From assembly GCF_000150955.2 (NCBI RefSeq), contig NC_011671.1:806001-870000 (forward strand): a stretch of 64,000 bases of DNA, written 5' to 3'. Both the position numbers and the translations under genes were made by a program. Origin of the DNA: Phaeodactylum tricornutum CCAP 1055/1 (lineage: Eukaryota; Bacillariophyta; Bacillariophyceae; Surirellales; Neidiaceae). Shown piece by piece: positions 40,590 to 51,377 of the stretch (position 1 is the first letter of the stretch; each line of letters begins with the position of its first letter). The notes below the pieces were generated by a model, which worked only from the letters and a program-made list of their open reading frames with translations, was not told the origin of the DNA and did no database searches.

Positions 40590-43500
40590 CTACCATTGAT
40601 ATCCTCGGATGAGGTGTTCTACCATTGTGACAGGAGACTGCTCGTACCAATGAATCGCAGACGAACGAAAATGTCGTTCAAGCCAAAATGCCGATTCCAT
40701 TCGCATCGCGGAAGTCACATCTGAGAAAAGCAGTATGTTGCAACCATCAATAGCAGCTACAGATATTCCTAGCAACTCAGAGAACCTTGGAGGGAGACAA
40801 TTGATAGCGTCCTTTACCGATGAGGGGCGCGGTTCATTTTCTCGTATCCATTTAGGAACTATAAATTGCTTGGCTTGTATACCGTTCGCCTGTTTCCTGT
40901 AGAGTATACTTCGATTTAGAAACCTTGCATAGAAGTACTGTTTACCCTCCAGCTCCCCACGGTAAAGTGACCAATCTCCTTCGAAACAATAAGGAGGGTC
41001 CCTTGTGTCTTTGAGATGCATCATATAATGCTGGATAACAAGCGCCAAGATGTTTGTAGAGTGAAGCTCGTTGGCAATAGGAACAACTCCGTCAGGTAGC
41101 TCCGTCAGGAATAAGCTTTGCGGAACAAGTTCGAACGGATTTGTGATCTGCTCGAAGATGACAGGTTCAATGGAAGGGACCACCCTATTGCCCTTAGATG
41201 CGCGCTTCTTCCGGTTTTTGGCCTTTACTTTCTCTGCTTGATGGTTCAAACATTTTTCGTCGGATAAGTGTTGAGTCGCTGCGAGTATCCTTTGGAGATC
41301 ATCATCCGTGTCCCCACCAGAAGACTCGTCCTTCTTGGGACTTCGTTTTTTTAAATCGAATTCACCACATTTTTTGGAAACCAGCCGATCACTGGCATGC
41401 TGCTTCGGTAGCGTTCGCATTTCGACGAGCTCAGCTGACTGGCTCTTCCAATCGATCGACTTTGTTGCAGACGCCTTAAGGTTGTCGCTTGTCATAGGAT
41501 TATTCTTCAGATCTTTCCACACCTTTGATTCATACCCATCGACCCCATCAAAAACTTCCAAAAGAGGTGCGACTTTCGTGTCAAAACACACAAGTTGTTC
41601 TCCTAGGTCACCAACTGAGCGGTGAAATGACATAGCTTTTCTAATCCGAATTTTCATCTCGTCCTGCGAAAGGCCTAAAGTCGAATCATTACCAAGATCC
41701 TGCAATACCCACTGCAAGCACGTATCCTCCAGTGTTCCCTCTACTGAATGCTTCTGATGGAAAAGCCCAAATGCCAAACGACATAGCAGGAGAAAGGGGC
41801 GTCCAGGTGGCAACAAAGTAAGGCCTTCTACACGTAAACCGCCCCCTCTGACCTCAAGGGTGTTAGCACAGCAACAATACATAATAGCCTCTGTATTCAT
41901 TGGAAGTGCTGAGGCAGGCACGGAATTTTCCTGAACGTAAACAGAGATGGCCGTGTTAAAACGTTTCCAGCGCTTAGAAACATTCGTGGTGCCAGGCTCC
42001 ATGTAGATATCGAGGCTATCCGGGGAGGTTCCATTCGCCAGTGTGTCCTTAGATGGCAAAGAGCTTAGGCGCACTACATGCTCCTTCCTCCGTCCAGAGG
42101 CCAGAATGGATAAAATTCTAGCACCTTCTGGAATGGGATGAAAGATGGGGCGGTCCCAGCTAGATTCAACGCTCGCCGAGTGCTTTCCTTTTGTTCCGCA
42201 TTCGAGTGGCATGCTAGGAGAGTTGGAGAAAATGATCGCTTGGTTACCTTGCTTGACTACCTTGCTTGTAATTATCCCGGATGCTGCAAACAAATCGTTC
42301 AGATCAACAGGCGAGATTGCGTTGCTCCTCCCCCGAGAAACAATCGAGAACTTTTGAATCGGTTTGGCTGTATTTTTCAGCAAATCACAGGAAACACCAC
42401 TGAGCGCAGGTTGTGATTCCAGGTAATCGCAAAGGGCTTTTGTAAAAAATCTTCTCTGAGACTGATTCAAAGATTCTGTCATAAAGCGTTTAAAAATTGT
42501 CCCTGTTTCTTTCCTTCCATCGGTTACATCGGCAAAGCTCCACATCCCTGCTGGTCTCTCTCCCCTTCCTTTCTTGTTCGAGCTTTCAAAGGCAAATTTT
42601 GAAGATTCGTTGAATTGGCTTTGTCGCATGGTTGTCAAGATTTCGGCAAAGCGCTTGGATTTAGAGGACTCCGCACGGACATATAGGACAAAAGATGAAG
42701 GCGAAGTAATCCAGGCGACGTTTATTTCTTTCTCGACGGCATAGGATAGAAACCGTTCCTCAAAATCTCCGCTCACCATACCACTATCAGAGCTCGCACC
42801 TTGTATTTCGAAAGAACCCCTTTGTTCGATCTCTTGATATCCATGAAGAGCGAAAGGATGGCGACCCTTGCTAAGAATTTGATGGAGATGCTCGTCATCA
42901 ATTCTTTTGCTATTCTTCCCCAGATCTATTCTCATCTTGTCGCCTGAGACTCCTTTCGTGAAAGGTCTGGGGCGACATTCAATAATTGAATCGTTGAATA
43001 CCCAAACTTGGATCACACGCAAAAGCGTCACTTTCGAATGAGGCATGAAAAGTGGTGGAGCGTCTAATTCCAAGTCATTCGTCGAGATACTGAGAAAATC
43101 AGCCACACGGCGTCTAAAATTGGAACTGGTGGCAGCTAGCCGTTTGATCCGAGGATAGGAAATACCGAATTTCCAACACCAATTTGCTTGATTTTTTGCT
43201 TGTTCAAATTCCCAAATTAGATTCATCGCCGACAAGGGCTCAGAGAAAAGGTTTGCGTCGAAATGGCACCGGGACACGTACGTTTTTGTGGTCATTTCGT
43301 TGTAATCCTTACTTTCATGAATCAGAGGGTTTGACATAATCCACGGAGTTTTGGGAAAGGAAAGAACGGCGGCCATCTGAACAGCTTCAGCGCCTACTCC
43401 AAACTGTATACCAAGACCAACAAGCGACCCGAGCAAAAGATCAACTCCCATAGCCAAAACGAATGATCCAAGTGAGGTAATCTCGCAGTCGCCTTCTGCC

Positions 43501-45232
43501 GAAGTGATAAATCGACACTTGTAGAGGCTTTGAAATGAGCGGTCGATTGTTGCAATGTTGGGCGGTTCAAGACAATCCAGGAGCACTTTTGTGACGTCCT
43601 CGTCGGACAGCATTTCTTTCAACATGAGAATGACGGAATCAAGAGGAATTCTGACCATCTCCCCTGGTTCGAAATCATCCATGTAATGACGGTAAACTTC
43701 TCGAGTGTACATACGATAAACAGTTCCAGGTCGGAGTCGGCCTGTTCGTCCAGCCCTTTGCGTTGCACTCGCTTTCGATATCCATGTAGGCATCAAAATC
43801 TGTCTGTGCGAAGCTTCGTTGTACACGATTTGTTTACAAAGCCCTAGACAGATGACATGATCAACATCAGGAAGCGTTACCGAGCTCTCTGCAGCATTTG
43901 TTGCGATAATGATTTTGACCTGTATGTGGTTTAATGAGGACTCGGCATTAATGACACCATCAAGAACTGCCTCGAAGCACGTACCTCATCTTCTGCAGTA
44001 GCATCGAAAACAATCATCTGGTCTTCAAACGGAATATCACTATGGATCGGAAAGCAAGTGAACCTGACGCCCGGTTTAAATAGCTGTTCCACAAGCTCGG
44101 TAATGGCGACGATTTCGTTCATTCCAGGAACAAATATGAGTACTGAAGATCCAGGTCGACCTACAAACATGGCGATATGCGAAACAAGAGAGAAAATTTT
44201 TTCCATGTAGCTCAGTGATGGTGGCTTCGCACATTTCATTTTGTTGCACTCGCTTGCGAGTTGATTCACTGTCTTCTCCTCCTTTTGCGAAAATGCCACC
44301 TGTTCTTGCAGGTCTTCCAGGAAAACCTCCTTGACGGGAAACCGACGAGCCCCTACTTTAATTGGGGGCTCAGTGGTATTGAAGTACTCCTGATAGAGAG
44401 ACGCAGCCAGTGTTGCTGACATTAAAACCAGACGAATGTTTTGGTTAACTTTTAGCAGACGACGACAGAGAAGGCAAAGTATGTCGGTATCAACCGAACG
44501 CTCATGTACCTCATCAATTACCAAATACGAGATGCGATCAAATTTTTCAGGATGATTCGCCAACACTCGTACAAGGTATCCAGTTGTTACGAACCATGCC
44601 CTTGTTTTCTTTGACTCGTATTCGCAAACTCCATGCCCCATTCGCAAAGCGATGGCATTCTTTAACTCCGGCTCGACAGATCGAACTCGCTCGACTAGTG
44701 CTTTCGCTGCGATGCGACGAGGCTGGGAAATGTACATTTTCGACTGATTCATCGTCGGGATCGGGCACGGTGCTTTCAGAAGCATAATCGGGATGCGAGA
44801 TGACTTCCCACATCCAGTTTCACCTTGAATAATAGTTACTCGATTCGTGCGCACCGATGCAAGAATGATTTCCTCGTGTTCATCGACCGGAAGAACTAAT
44901 CGCTCTTCCCCTGTTGATGTTCTTGGCTTGATCGAAGGTTCGACCGCTTTAGACACAGGGTCTTTCTTTCGCGTCCTTTCATGTGCCCTTCGCTGGCGTA
45001 AACAATCATGAAATATATGTTGATCAAATATCTGAAAGGGATCGTAGACCCGCACTACAGGAGACTCGCCACTTTCCTCAAAGGAATGAGCAACAATCTT
45101 TTCAATCAAATATGCCGCCGGTACATCTTCCCATAGAGGACGCCAGGCTCCTTTTTGAATCCCGGGACTCGCGCATTTTGTCAGAGCCATATCCCGAAAA
45201 ACATCCAGATGCTCCTGTCGAATCATTGTCAT
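40590..45232 (-). CDS. DExH-box RNA helicase (DEVH), possibly fused to upstream PIN domain
   Basis: Exons 45232-43985 and 43919-40590 flank a 65-bp intron (GTACGT to CATACAG). The join restores motif V, ATAEDE-VKIIIATNAAESS. As a separate protein it has 1,525 residues. Helicase motifs appear in order: GETGCGKSS (I, near residue 137), ISQPRRIAAKAL (Ia), IDEVHERSVDTD (II), LMSATLAA (III), VLIFVPGMNEI (IV), motif V, and SATQRAGRTGRLRPG (VI). A winged-helix/ratchet region follows, typical of the DEAH/RHA family, and the core recalls the TDRD9/Spindle-E group. The last 600 residues are of unknown fold, with a basic linker (KNRKKRASKGNR). The ATG overlaps the stop of the upstream PIN gene by ATGA. 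A 74-bp intron candidate at 45348-45275 would fuse the two into one protein of about 1,925 residues. Confidence 0.82.
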
Positions 45233-46506
45233 CGCGGAATTTGCTTCGTTACCAGCACTTTGATCAACAAAAGTCTGTAAACAGGGAGAGCGGCGTCCTT
45301 TATGGAGATATCTGAGAAAGGACGAAGTTTTGCCAATTCGAGAGGAACCTCGTCTGGAATCGTCGGACGCAGAGCTATGTTATCCAAAATGCTATCACAG
45401 GCCATATCGTTCTCATCAATGACCCGGCCAGCCGAGTCACGTTCGTCGAACGGAAATTCCGACAAATCACCAAAGTTGTAGAGAATCCGGATAAAGCGCA
45501 GAGCCTCCTCAATCTCGGCCACCTGGCTAGTGACTCGATAACTCTCCACCTGATCCCGAAGATGCTCCACTAGATCGTAAACATTGCGAGAATGGAAATT
45601 CAGCTTGGCGCCTCGAGGGTCCACGTAATCGTTCCCCATTAGGATGGCTAACTCAACCATGAGCTCCTCCGGAAGACCAATGGATTCCGCAATCTCTGCT
45701 CGACGAATAACACAGGCCGTGGTCGTGTTGTGTTGTGCATCCAGCGTCGCGAACGGAATATAGTTCACGTTCGGAAAAAAGCAAAAGTCTGAGTCGTTGC
45801 CGAGAACATAGTGGTTCGGGTTGTTGGAAGCCCGCTCGGCGATAATGTGATCGGCCTCTTCTTCGCAATGAATCGTTTCTGCACCACAGGTTTGTAGTAC
45901 GTTCATAATCTGCGTGGTGAATAGTCGGCTCTTTGGAAACACGTACTCCCATTCACAAATTGTTTTCGACGCTGGCATCATGCCGTACTGGCAGTAGTGC
46001 TGAACGTTGGACCATTCCTCGGGTCGACGCGTCTGACGATGTTTATCCGTCTCGTGCTTGAAAACTCGCCGTTGTTCACCATCCCAGTACACCAACAACT
46101 TCATGCCGTGCTTATCCTGCAGTTGAGACGCAAACTCCCGAACAGCATCCGATAGTAGCGTGAGAGGCATAAAGTTGGGCAAAAGCCGACGCACTTGCTC
46201 GGTCGACAAGGATTGTTTGGGCACTGTGCAAGCTTTAGAGTGCGCCCGCAATTGCTTGTTATTTCCGCCTTTGATCACCTTCGCGAGGTGGCGCGCGTAC
46301 GCAGCACGATGCAAGAAAAATGCCAAGCCGTTTCCATCAACATGCAACACGGAGCGGTCCGGAATGGGAACGATCCGCGATGCGAACGCATCCGATTCAC
46401 TCAAGCTGGAGGGATTCCTCCACAATGACTGTGAGCAACACGATTGCCGCGTATCCGGCAACCATCCTTCCTCCTTCAGAAACCAATTCCAGCCGTGAAC
46501 GCCCAT
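45229..46506 (-). CDS. XPG/FEN1-type PIN nuclease domain, asteroid-like
   Basis: The ATG at 46506 gives MGVHGWNWFLKEEGW, the expected 'MGIxGLxxFL' start of FEN1/XPG/asteroid nucleases. If translated alone it has 425 residues. Acidic active-site blocks are visible: LHVDGNGLAFFLHR near residue 56, CEEEADHIIAERA near 215, YVLGNDSDFCFFP near 233 and LAILMGNDYVDP near 290. The wording of the 'LGNDSDF' and 'MGNDY' blocks is closest to the asteroid/MKT1-type subgroup, often involved in RNA or signalling rather than flap cleavage. The frame runs into the helicase start (TGA at 45231-45229, helicase ATG at 45232). The last 40 codons may in fact be intron, because GTTCCT at 45348 and CCTGTTTACAG ending at 45275 would splice in frame to the helicase. 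Confidence 0.8.
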   Translation of the reverse strand: MGVHGWNWFLKEEGWLPDTRQSCCSQSLWRNPSSLSESDAFASRIVPIPDRSVLHVDGNGLAFFLHRAAYARHLAKVIKGGNNKQLRAHSKACTVPKQSLSTEQVRRLLPNFMPLTLLSDAVREFASQLQDKHGMKLLVYWDGEQRRVFKHETDKHRQTRRPEEWSNVQHYCQYGMMPASKTICEWEYVFPKSRLFTTQIMNVLQTCGAETIHCEEEADHIIAERASNNPNHYVLGNDSDFCFFPNVNYIPFATLDAQHNTTTACVIRRAEIAESIGLPEELMVELAILMGNDYVDPRGAKLNFHSRNVYDLVEHLRDQVESYRVTSQVAEIEEALRFIRILYNFGDLSEFPFDERDSAGRVIDENDMACDSILDNIALRPTIPDEVPLELAKLRPFSDISIKDAALPVYRLLLIKVLVTKQIPR

Positions 46507-46696
46507 CTCTACACGGTACAATCGATGTGTCTCCAGTCATAGACTTCAGAACCACTTTTTCGATGGCGCCGAATCGAGCTTTTGTGGCCACCGAGTGTTG
46601 TTCGGTACAGATAGGTATCGGGTTGTCAGCTCTTCCATGGTTTCACAGCCACCATTGTTGGTAGACCTAGGCGAGGTCGAGTCATCATTCACTGTC

Positions 46697-47165
46697 ATGG
46701 CTTGGAGAGGTAAGAGCTTTAAGCCTGACTTTGAATTTTGAAATTTTACATGAGTTGTAAACGTTAACAGCGTTGTGCCGTGCCTACCCTAACCCCCCCC
46801 CCCCCCCCGGGAGAGTGAACTTTCACTGTCAACGCTCCTTGTCACAGTCAGTTGTCATTCGTTCAAGCCCTTTTTGCGCCATTGCATTAGGCCTATCCTT
46901 TACAGACTACCACAACCTTCTCCACGTAGCTACTCTTCAGTCTCTCTTTATTCCAAACAATTGTTCGAAAGCACTAAAAAGGGTGGCACATGGAGGGCTC
47001 AGTTTGAAACACCAACAGCTCTTGAAGTATTTCAAAATACGTTTATCTGTAAATCTGTAATAATCATATCTGCCCAGACTAATGTTTCTCATGAGTCGCT
47101 AGATTCTTGCAGGTGCATCGAGTACAGCGAGAAGCAGCGCTATGAAGGGTCCCTGCGGAGTATAA
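46697..47165 (+). CDS. Small spliced gene, possible mitochondrial protein (hypothetical)
   Basis: This model is assembled from splice signals only. Exon 1 is 46697-46709 (ATG GCT TGG AGA G), followed by GTAAGAGC. The acceptor is CTTGTCACAG ending at 46847. Exon 2 is 46848-47048. A likely second intron (GTAAAT to ATTCTTGCAG) leads to exon 3, 47113-47165. The 88-residue product starts MAWRVSCHSFKPFLRHCIRP and is rich in Arg and Ser with no acidic residue for about 45 residues, typical of a mitochondrial presequence. It then reads KQLFESTKKGGTWRAQFETP. The C-terminus depends on the donor chosen (an alternative at 47055 gives a shorter ending), and the tail overlaps the 3' end of the antisense hydrolase. 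No family recognised. Confidence 0.4.
46793..46808. repeat. Poly-C homopolymer, 16 bases
   Basis: Sixteen consecutive C residues lie inside the proposed first intron of the small gene at 46697-47165. The exact length is prone to sequencing error. Confidence 0.85.
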
Positions 47166-48186
47166 TTTCCGAAACTTGATGCGCAATTAACGGCAGCCAT
47201 AAATCATAGCCCTCCGCATTGGGATGCAAACCATCCGGTAATAGCTTCGCATTAATATCGAACTCGTCTTGTAAGAATATGTGCTGTGAATCTATGTAAT
47301 GCCAATTCGGCTGTCTGGCCACGATCCGTTTCAACTCGCTATTGATCCATTGAATCTGGACCCAATACCGACCCAGTTTGCTCGAGCTCTTATCCTGTGA
47401 ACGAGGTAAGAGTCCATGAATAACCAGAGGCGTCTCCGGTTGTTGTGCGTTCAAATGATGTGCGGCATTCAAGATACCTGCCAAGGCAGTGCGCTTCGAG
47501 CAGCCTGCTCGACCCAGATCGTTCGTTCCTACTAACAGTACCCAGACTTTCGGTCGTAATGTCGGCGGGATAAGACCATTTTCCAAATGCCATAAAAGTT
47601 CGGGACTAGTGTCACCTGAAGATCCCAAAGCAAGTCCGCGCAGAGACACAAGTGTACCGTCCTCCTTGTTGAAGTGCCGATCGAAAACGGCCTTGGACGC
47701 TGGGTATTCGCGGGTTCCCATATGGCCGGTCCCCATCATTCGTTCGGTAATAGAGTCTCCAAGAAACACGACATCAGGCGAAGACAAGGCTAGCACACTA
47801 CCGTTCTGTCCCGTTATCTGCACGAGCGTTTCGTGATGCTTGTCCCAAATGGTCGCTTCTCGCTGGGCGGCCTGCGTCGGATCTTGGCACTGACAAGGAC
47901 GCCCGGAATTCTTTGATTCAAAAGGCAACGTTGGCATCTCGGAACGATCATCCGGATCTATGCAGCGACTCGGAAAATACTCAGAATCCTGAGACAGTGG
48001 CGGAATTTTATGCGCAGTCAACGACGACAACACTTCGTCCCCGGAGTCTGACGTCTCCTTCAATAACACAACAAGCAGCGACAAAATTCCCAACCAAAAA
48101 GACCTTCTCGACCATATTGAGAACGTGGAACTCTCATGGCAAAATTTTTGCGTCGACCCAGTAGTTACGGAGGTCAGGGTAACCAT
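47140..48186 (-). CDS. SGNH/GDSL-type hydrolase with N-terminal membrane anchor
   Basis: This is a 348-residue protein. After about 28 residues comes a hydrophobic helix (FWLGILSLLVVLL), a signal anchor or uncleaved signal. The catalytic domain has SGNH blocks in order: block I VFLGDSITERMMG (nucleophile Ser), block II with the oxyanion Gly (LALGSSGDTSPELLW), block III VLLVGTNDLGRAG (Asn) and block V LLPDGLHPNAEGY (Asp and His). The closest pattern is the PAF-acetylhydrolase beta/gamma-like group, which also has 'GTNN/D' and 'DGLHPN'. An esterase or deacetylase acting in the secretory pathway is inferred. The ATG at 48186 is the first in frame. Confidence 0.82.
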   Translation of the reverse strand: MVTLTSVTTGSTQKFCHESSTFSIWSRRSFWLGILSLLVVLLKETSDSGDEVLSSLTAHKIPPLSQDSEYFPSRCIDPDDRSEMPTLPFESKNSGRPCQCQDPTQAAQREATIWDKHHETLVQITGQNGSVLALSSPDVVFLGDSITERMMGTGHMGTREYPASKAVFDRHFNKEDGTLVSLRGLALGSSGDTSPELLWHLENGLIPPTLRPKVWVLLVGTNDLGRAGCSKRTALAGILNAAHHLNAQQPETPLVIHGLLPRSQDKSSSKLGRYWVQIQWINSELKRIVARQPNWHYIDSQHIFLQDEFDINAKLLPDGLHPNAEGYDLWLPLIAHQVSEIILRRDPS

Positions 48187-48551
48187 GGTGAAGAAAGGAA
48201 GATCACCGGGGACGAAGATTCAATTACAGAAAAGAAAATGTACAAGTATTTTTTTGCTAGGTAAGCTGTCGGACAAAAAATATCATATCTATGCCGTTTT
48301 ACTTACGGAGGTACGTCTTGACAGGCAGCAATTGCCAGTTAGTACGTTTTTTCTATATTTTGAAATTGTCGTCGCCACCAGTAAATGACATTCAGAAATG
48401 ATTATCAGGTCCCCAGAAAAATCTCGGGAGGAAACAGCCATTTTTGAATGAGTGCGAGGTACAATATGCTGATAAGCCTCACTATTGATAGGGAAACGAG
48501 AATATAGAATACGGCCTCGTGGCCACTAGATAAGTGCAAACTTAGAGCTAA
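48187..48551. other. Intergenic region, hydrolase promoter side
   Basis: 365 bp between two minus-strand genes, AT-rich. No gene recognised. Confidence 0.5.
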
Positions 48552-51146
48552 TTACTTGTCAGGTACTTGGTCGCCCCAGGAGTACGGGGCACCCTTCTTG
48601 AACATGAAAGGCGGAGCAACGAATCGCTTGCTGGCATTGTCATTTAGAAAAACGATGGAATCGAGTGACTTCATTTGCAACGGCGTGAGACCCGATGCTC
48701 CTTTTAAACGCTCGAGCTGGGATAAATGAGCATCAGAGGTGCTTTTCGTAACCACTGCGATACCGTGTTGCAAGTTCCATTTCAAGACAACCTGTGCCGG
48801 TGAAAGACCAGTCGCTTTGGAAATATCGACGACAACGTGTTGTTCCAATACCTCTGACCGTCCCTGTCCGAGCGGTGAATGGGCTTGAAGTTGAATTCCG
48901 TGCCTAGCACAAAAATCAAGCAATTCCCACTGGGGTAGCAGCGGGTGACGCTCGATTTGGTTTAGAATAGGTCTCCCATTCGGACTGCATAGTGGGATCA
49001 GGGTGCGAAGGGCGTCAATGGAAAAATTACAAACTCCCAGAAAGTGACAATATTTTTTGGCTTGAAGATGCTCGAGTTCCTTCCATACGCTTGAAAGTGA
49101 ATCTGCTTCAATAGCATCGCATGGCCAGTGCAAAAGTATCAAATCAACGAACTCTCGACCGAGCTTTTGAAGACTGAGCAGAACTTCATCTCTCACCTGG
49201 GCCGGAAGGGTCGCTCGTTTTGGAACTTTAACTATAATAAATGGTTTCAACTTTTGATGGGCGAGCGCAGCGCCAATCTCCTCTTCGTTGTTGTAGGTCG
49301 GCGCGGTATCGATAGCGTCAATGCCTTTCTTCAGCGCCGCAGACACGACGACCGATGTGCTTCGTTTCGCCAGTTTCATAGTACCCAAAGCAAGTGAGGG
49401 CAATCGAATCGAGATATTTGCATCGCTTGAGAGAGAGAAGTCCCTAGGAAGAGACAAAACGCCTTCTCCCGTTTGGTGAACTTGTCGATATTTCGCCACC
49501 AAATTATCTGCCATAGATTCAGAACGAGCAAAAAGGATCAAATCAGCACCTTCCTTCTCGTACGTTGGCGGATCCAGGTTATCCAGGGAAACGGTGGCGA
49601 GTTGGACACCTTGCTCTCCCTGAACCTTCCCGACATGGTTTGTCCGATCTCGTACGCGCTGTAAAACGACACTTCGAGGCAGATCAAGCACTATGACATG
49701 TACCGGAATACAAGCGTCCTTCCCAATTTGTACAAAAGGTGTCCGCTGTGTCGTATCTAGGTGCATCCGATCAATCACCACCGATACACCCTTTGACAAT
49801 GCTAGCCTTGCCGCATCTTCAACAGCAGTTCGAGAACCTGGCTTGCCATTGGCAATCGTGTCTTGCGAAAAGTGCCGCCAAGTAGGGGGAGTGCCGGGTG
49901 TGATCTGTACCAGAGCTTGGCAAAATGTGCTTTTCCCCGAACCTTGCGCTCCACAAAGGAGCACGAGCAATGGCCCGGTAAGATACCCACCCAACAGCGC
50001 CGCCCGGGCTCGGAGAGCCGAAATTGGCGTTGGAGCGTACGCTGTCAGCCCTGACCGGACTGTGGCCATCCGACGTTCCTTGTCGCTCGGTCCGAAAAAG
50101 TCTGATGGATTGTAGAAGCGCAACATAGCGTTTTTCGATGCACTCACATTTGCTGCAAAAGCTTTGTCGACCCCTTCTTGTCGGTACGCATCGCTATCAT
50201 CAACCTCACCATCTGAATCGCCCACGTACAAGCTTTGCTTTATGTCGAATTTTTCGCCATATGCTTCCTCCAGAGCATCCCACAACTTGGGGCTGGGTTT
50301 GTGAAAACCACTTTTGGATTGCGTACTCACAATGGCCCATAGAGGACGCTGTAGTATCGTAGCCAACCAGTCCATCAGGGACTTAACTTTCTGTGCGGTT
50401 TTTCCGTTGGTGGCCGATCGAATTCCTCCTTGATTGGACACTAGAACGAGTTGATATCCGTCGTCAGCGAGACTTTGTAGTTTTGGGACGACACCGTCTG
50501 CATTGTACAATTCGTACTGCTCCAAACGGGTCGACCAGAACGATGTCTGCCACAGCAAGACTGTACCGTCCATGTCAATGGCGGCAGCTTTCCGACATGG
50601 TTTGGAGGCTGATCGCCGATCCCTTCGGACCAAGACGGCTCCGTTCTTTTGGACGATCCATTGGACGTAAGCTGGTGTTGATACCTGCTGTGGAACTATG
50701 GGAAGCGGAATACCTTGCGCGTCGAGCTTAGGAACGATCGAGGACGCCAAATCAGTGCAGGGGTTCGTACATGATGCAGCCTTTGTTGACGACCTTTTCG
50801 TTATGAGAGTTGAGGAATGCGGCGTCGTTGGGTTTTTACTCTCGATGATATGTGAACCAGCATGTTGCTGTTTACTGACTGCTGATTTTCTAGGTCGAAA
50901 GAAGTGATCGATGCGGGATTTTTTTGGTGGTGGTCCTTGAAGTGTGGCCACGTTTTGTTGTTCGGGTTGTTGTGTGGAAAGCAAAGGGTCGCGAACGGGA
51001 AGCGTTACTTCATCACATATTGGAGATGAAGAGGCCGGAACGAGAGGGACCGGAGAACTCTCGGGTGACGACTCTAGCAAATTCATGGCCGAATGATCAC
51101 TCTCGGGCCCACCGCTTTCCGCATCACCGGTATCGGTTCCTGCCAT
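48552..51146 (-). CDS. PNKP (3'-phosphatase/5'-kinase) fused to aldo/keto reductase
   Basis: One uninterrupted frame of 864 residues from the ATG at 51146 holds three enzyme domains. After a disordered N-terminus with a PCNA-box-like or nuclear segment (KKSRIDHFF), a HAD phosphatase of the PNK3P family starts near residue 185 (AAIDMDGTVLLWQT, LVSNQGGIRS, KPSPKLWDALEEAYG, YVGDSDGE). A P-loop DNA kinase follows near 392 (LCGAQGSGKSTFCQAL). From about 578 an aldo/keto reductase barrel begins (LPSLALGTMKLAKRS). All four tetrad residues are present: Asp and Tyr in DAIDTAPTYNNEEE, Lys in IIVKVPKR, His in ILLHWPCD. AKR signatures GVCNFS, QIERHPLLPQ and KWNLQHGIAVVTKS follow. PNKP repairs DNA strand-break ends. 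The AKR fusion partner is unexpected. Confidence 0.88.
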   Translation of the reverse strand: MAGTDTGDAESGGPESDHSAMNLLESSPESSPVPLVPASSSPICDEVTLPVRDPLLSTQQPEQQNVATLQGPPPKKSRIDHFFRPRKSAVSKQQHAGSHIIESKNPTTPHSSTLITKRSSTKAASCTNPCTDLASSIVPKLDAQGIPLPIVPQQVSTPAYVQWIVQKNGAVLVRRDRRSASKPCRKAAAIDMDGTVLLWQTSFWSTRLEQYELYNADGVVPKLQSLADDGYQLVLVSNQGGIRSATNGKTAQKVKSLMDWLATILQRPLWAIVSTQSKSGFHKPSPKLWDALEEAYGEKFDIKQSLYVGDSDGEVDDSDAYRQEGVDKAFAANVSASKNAMLRFYNPSDFFGPSDKERRMATVRSGLTAYAPTPISALRARAALLGGYLTGPLLVLLCGAQGSGKSTFCQALVQITPGTPPTWRHFSQDTIANGKPGSRTAVEDAARLALSKGVSVVIDRMHLDTTQRTPFVQIGKDACIPVHVIVLDLPRSVVLQRVRDRTNHVGKVQGEQGVQLATVSLDNLDPPTYEKEGADLILFARSESMADNLVAKYRQVHQTGEGVLSLPRDFSLSSDANISIRLPSLALGTMKLAKRSTSVVVSAALKKGIDAIDTAPTYNNEEEIGAALAHQKLKPFIIVKVPKRATLPAQVRDEVLLSLQKLGREFVDLILLHWPCDAIEADSLSSVWKELEHLQAKKYCHFLGVCNFSIDALRTLIPLCSPNGRPILNQIERHPLLPQWELLDFCARHGIQLQAHSPLGQGRSEVLEQHVVVDISKATGLSPAQVVLKWNLQHGIAVVTKSTSDAHLSQLERLKGASGLTPLQMKSLDSIVFLNDNASKRFVAPPFMFKKGAPYSWGDQVPDK

Positions 51147-51377
51147 ACTTGCGCATGGCGTTTGAAAAATCAACACGTCGTCTCGAGGATGAAATAGGGT
51201 GAATCAAGAATTTTTATTGACCAGTCTCGAGCTTCGTACAAATTGTGTCACGCGCGATCTATAAATTTTCGATTTGGTTCATTAGAAATAGGGTGATCCC
51301 TCTTATTTGGGAAACCGTTGCAATTTTTTGAACAAAATCAGGCCTTGCGGAGAGGGAGCGCGCGTTTTCCGGATCTA

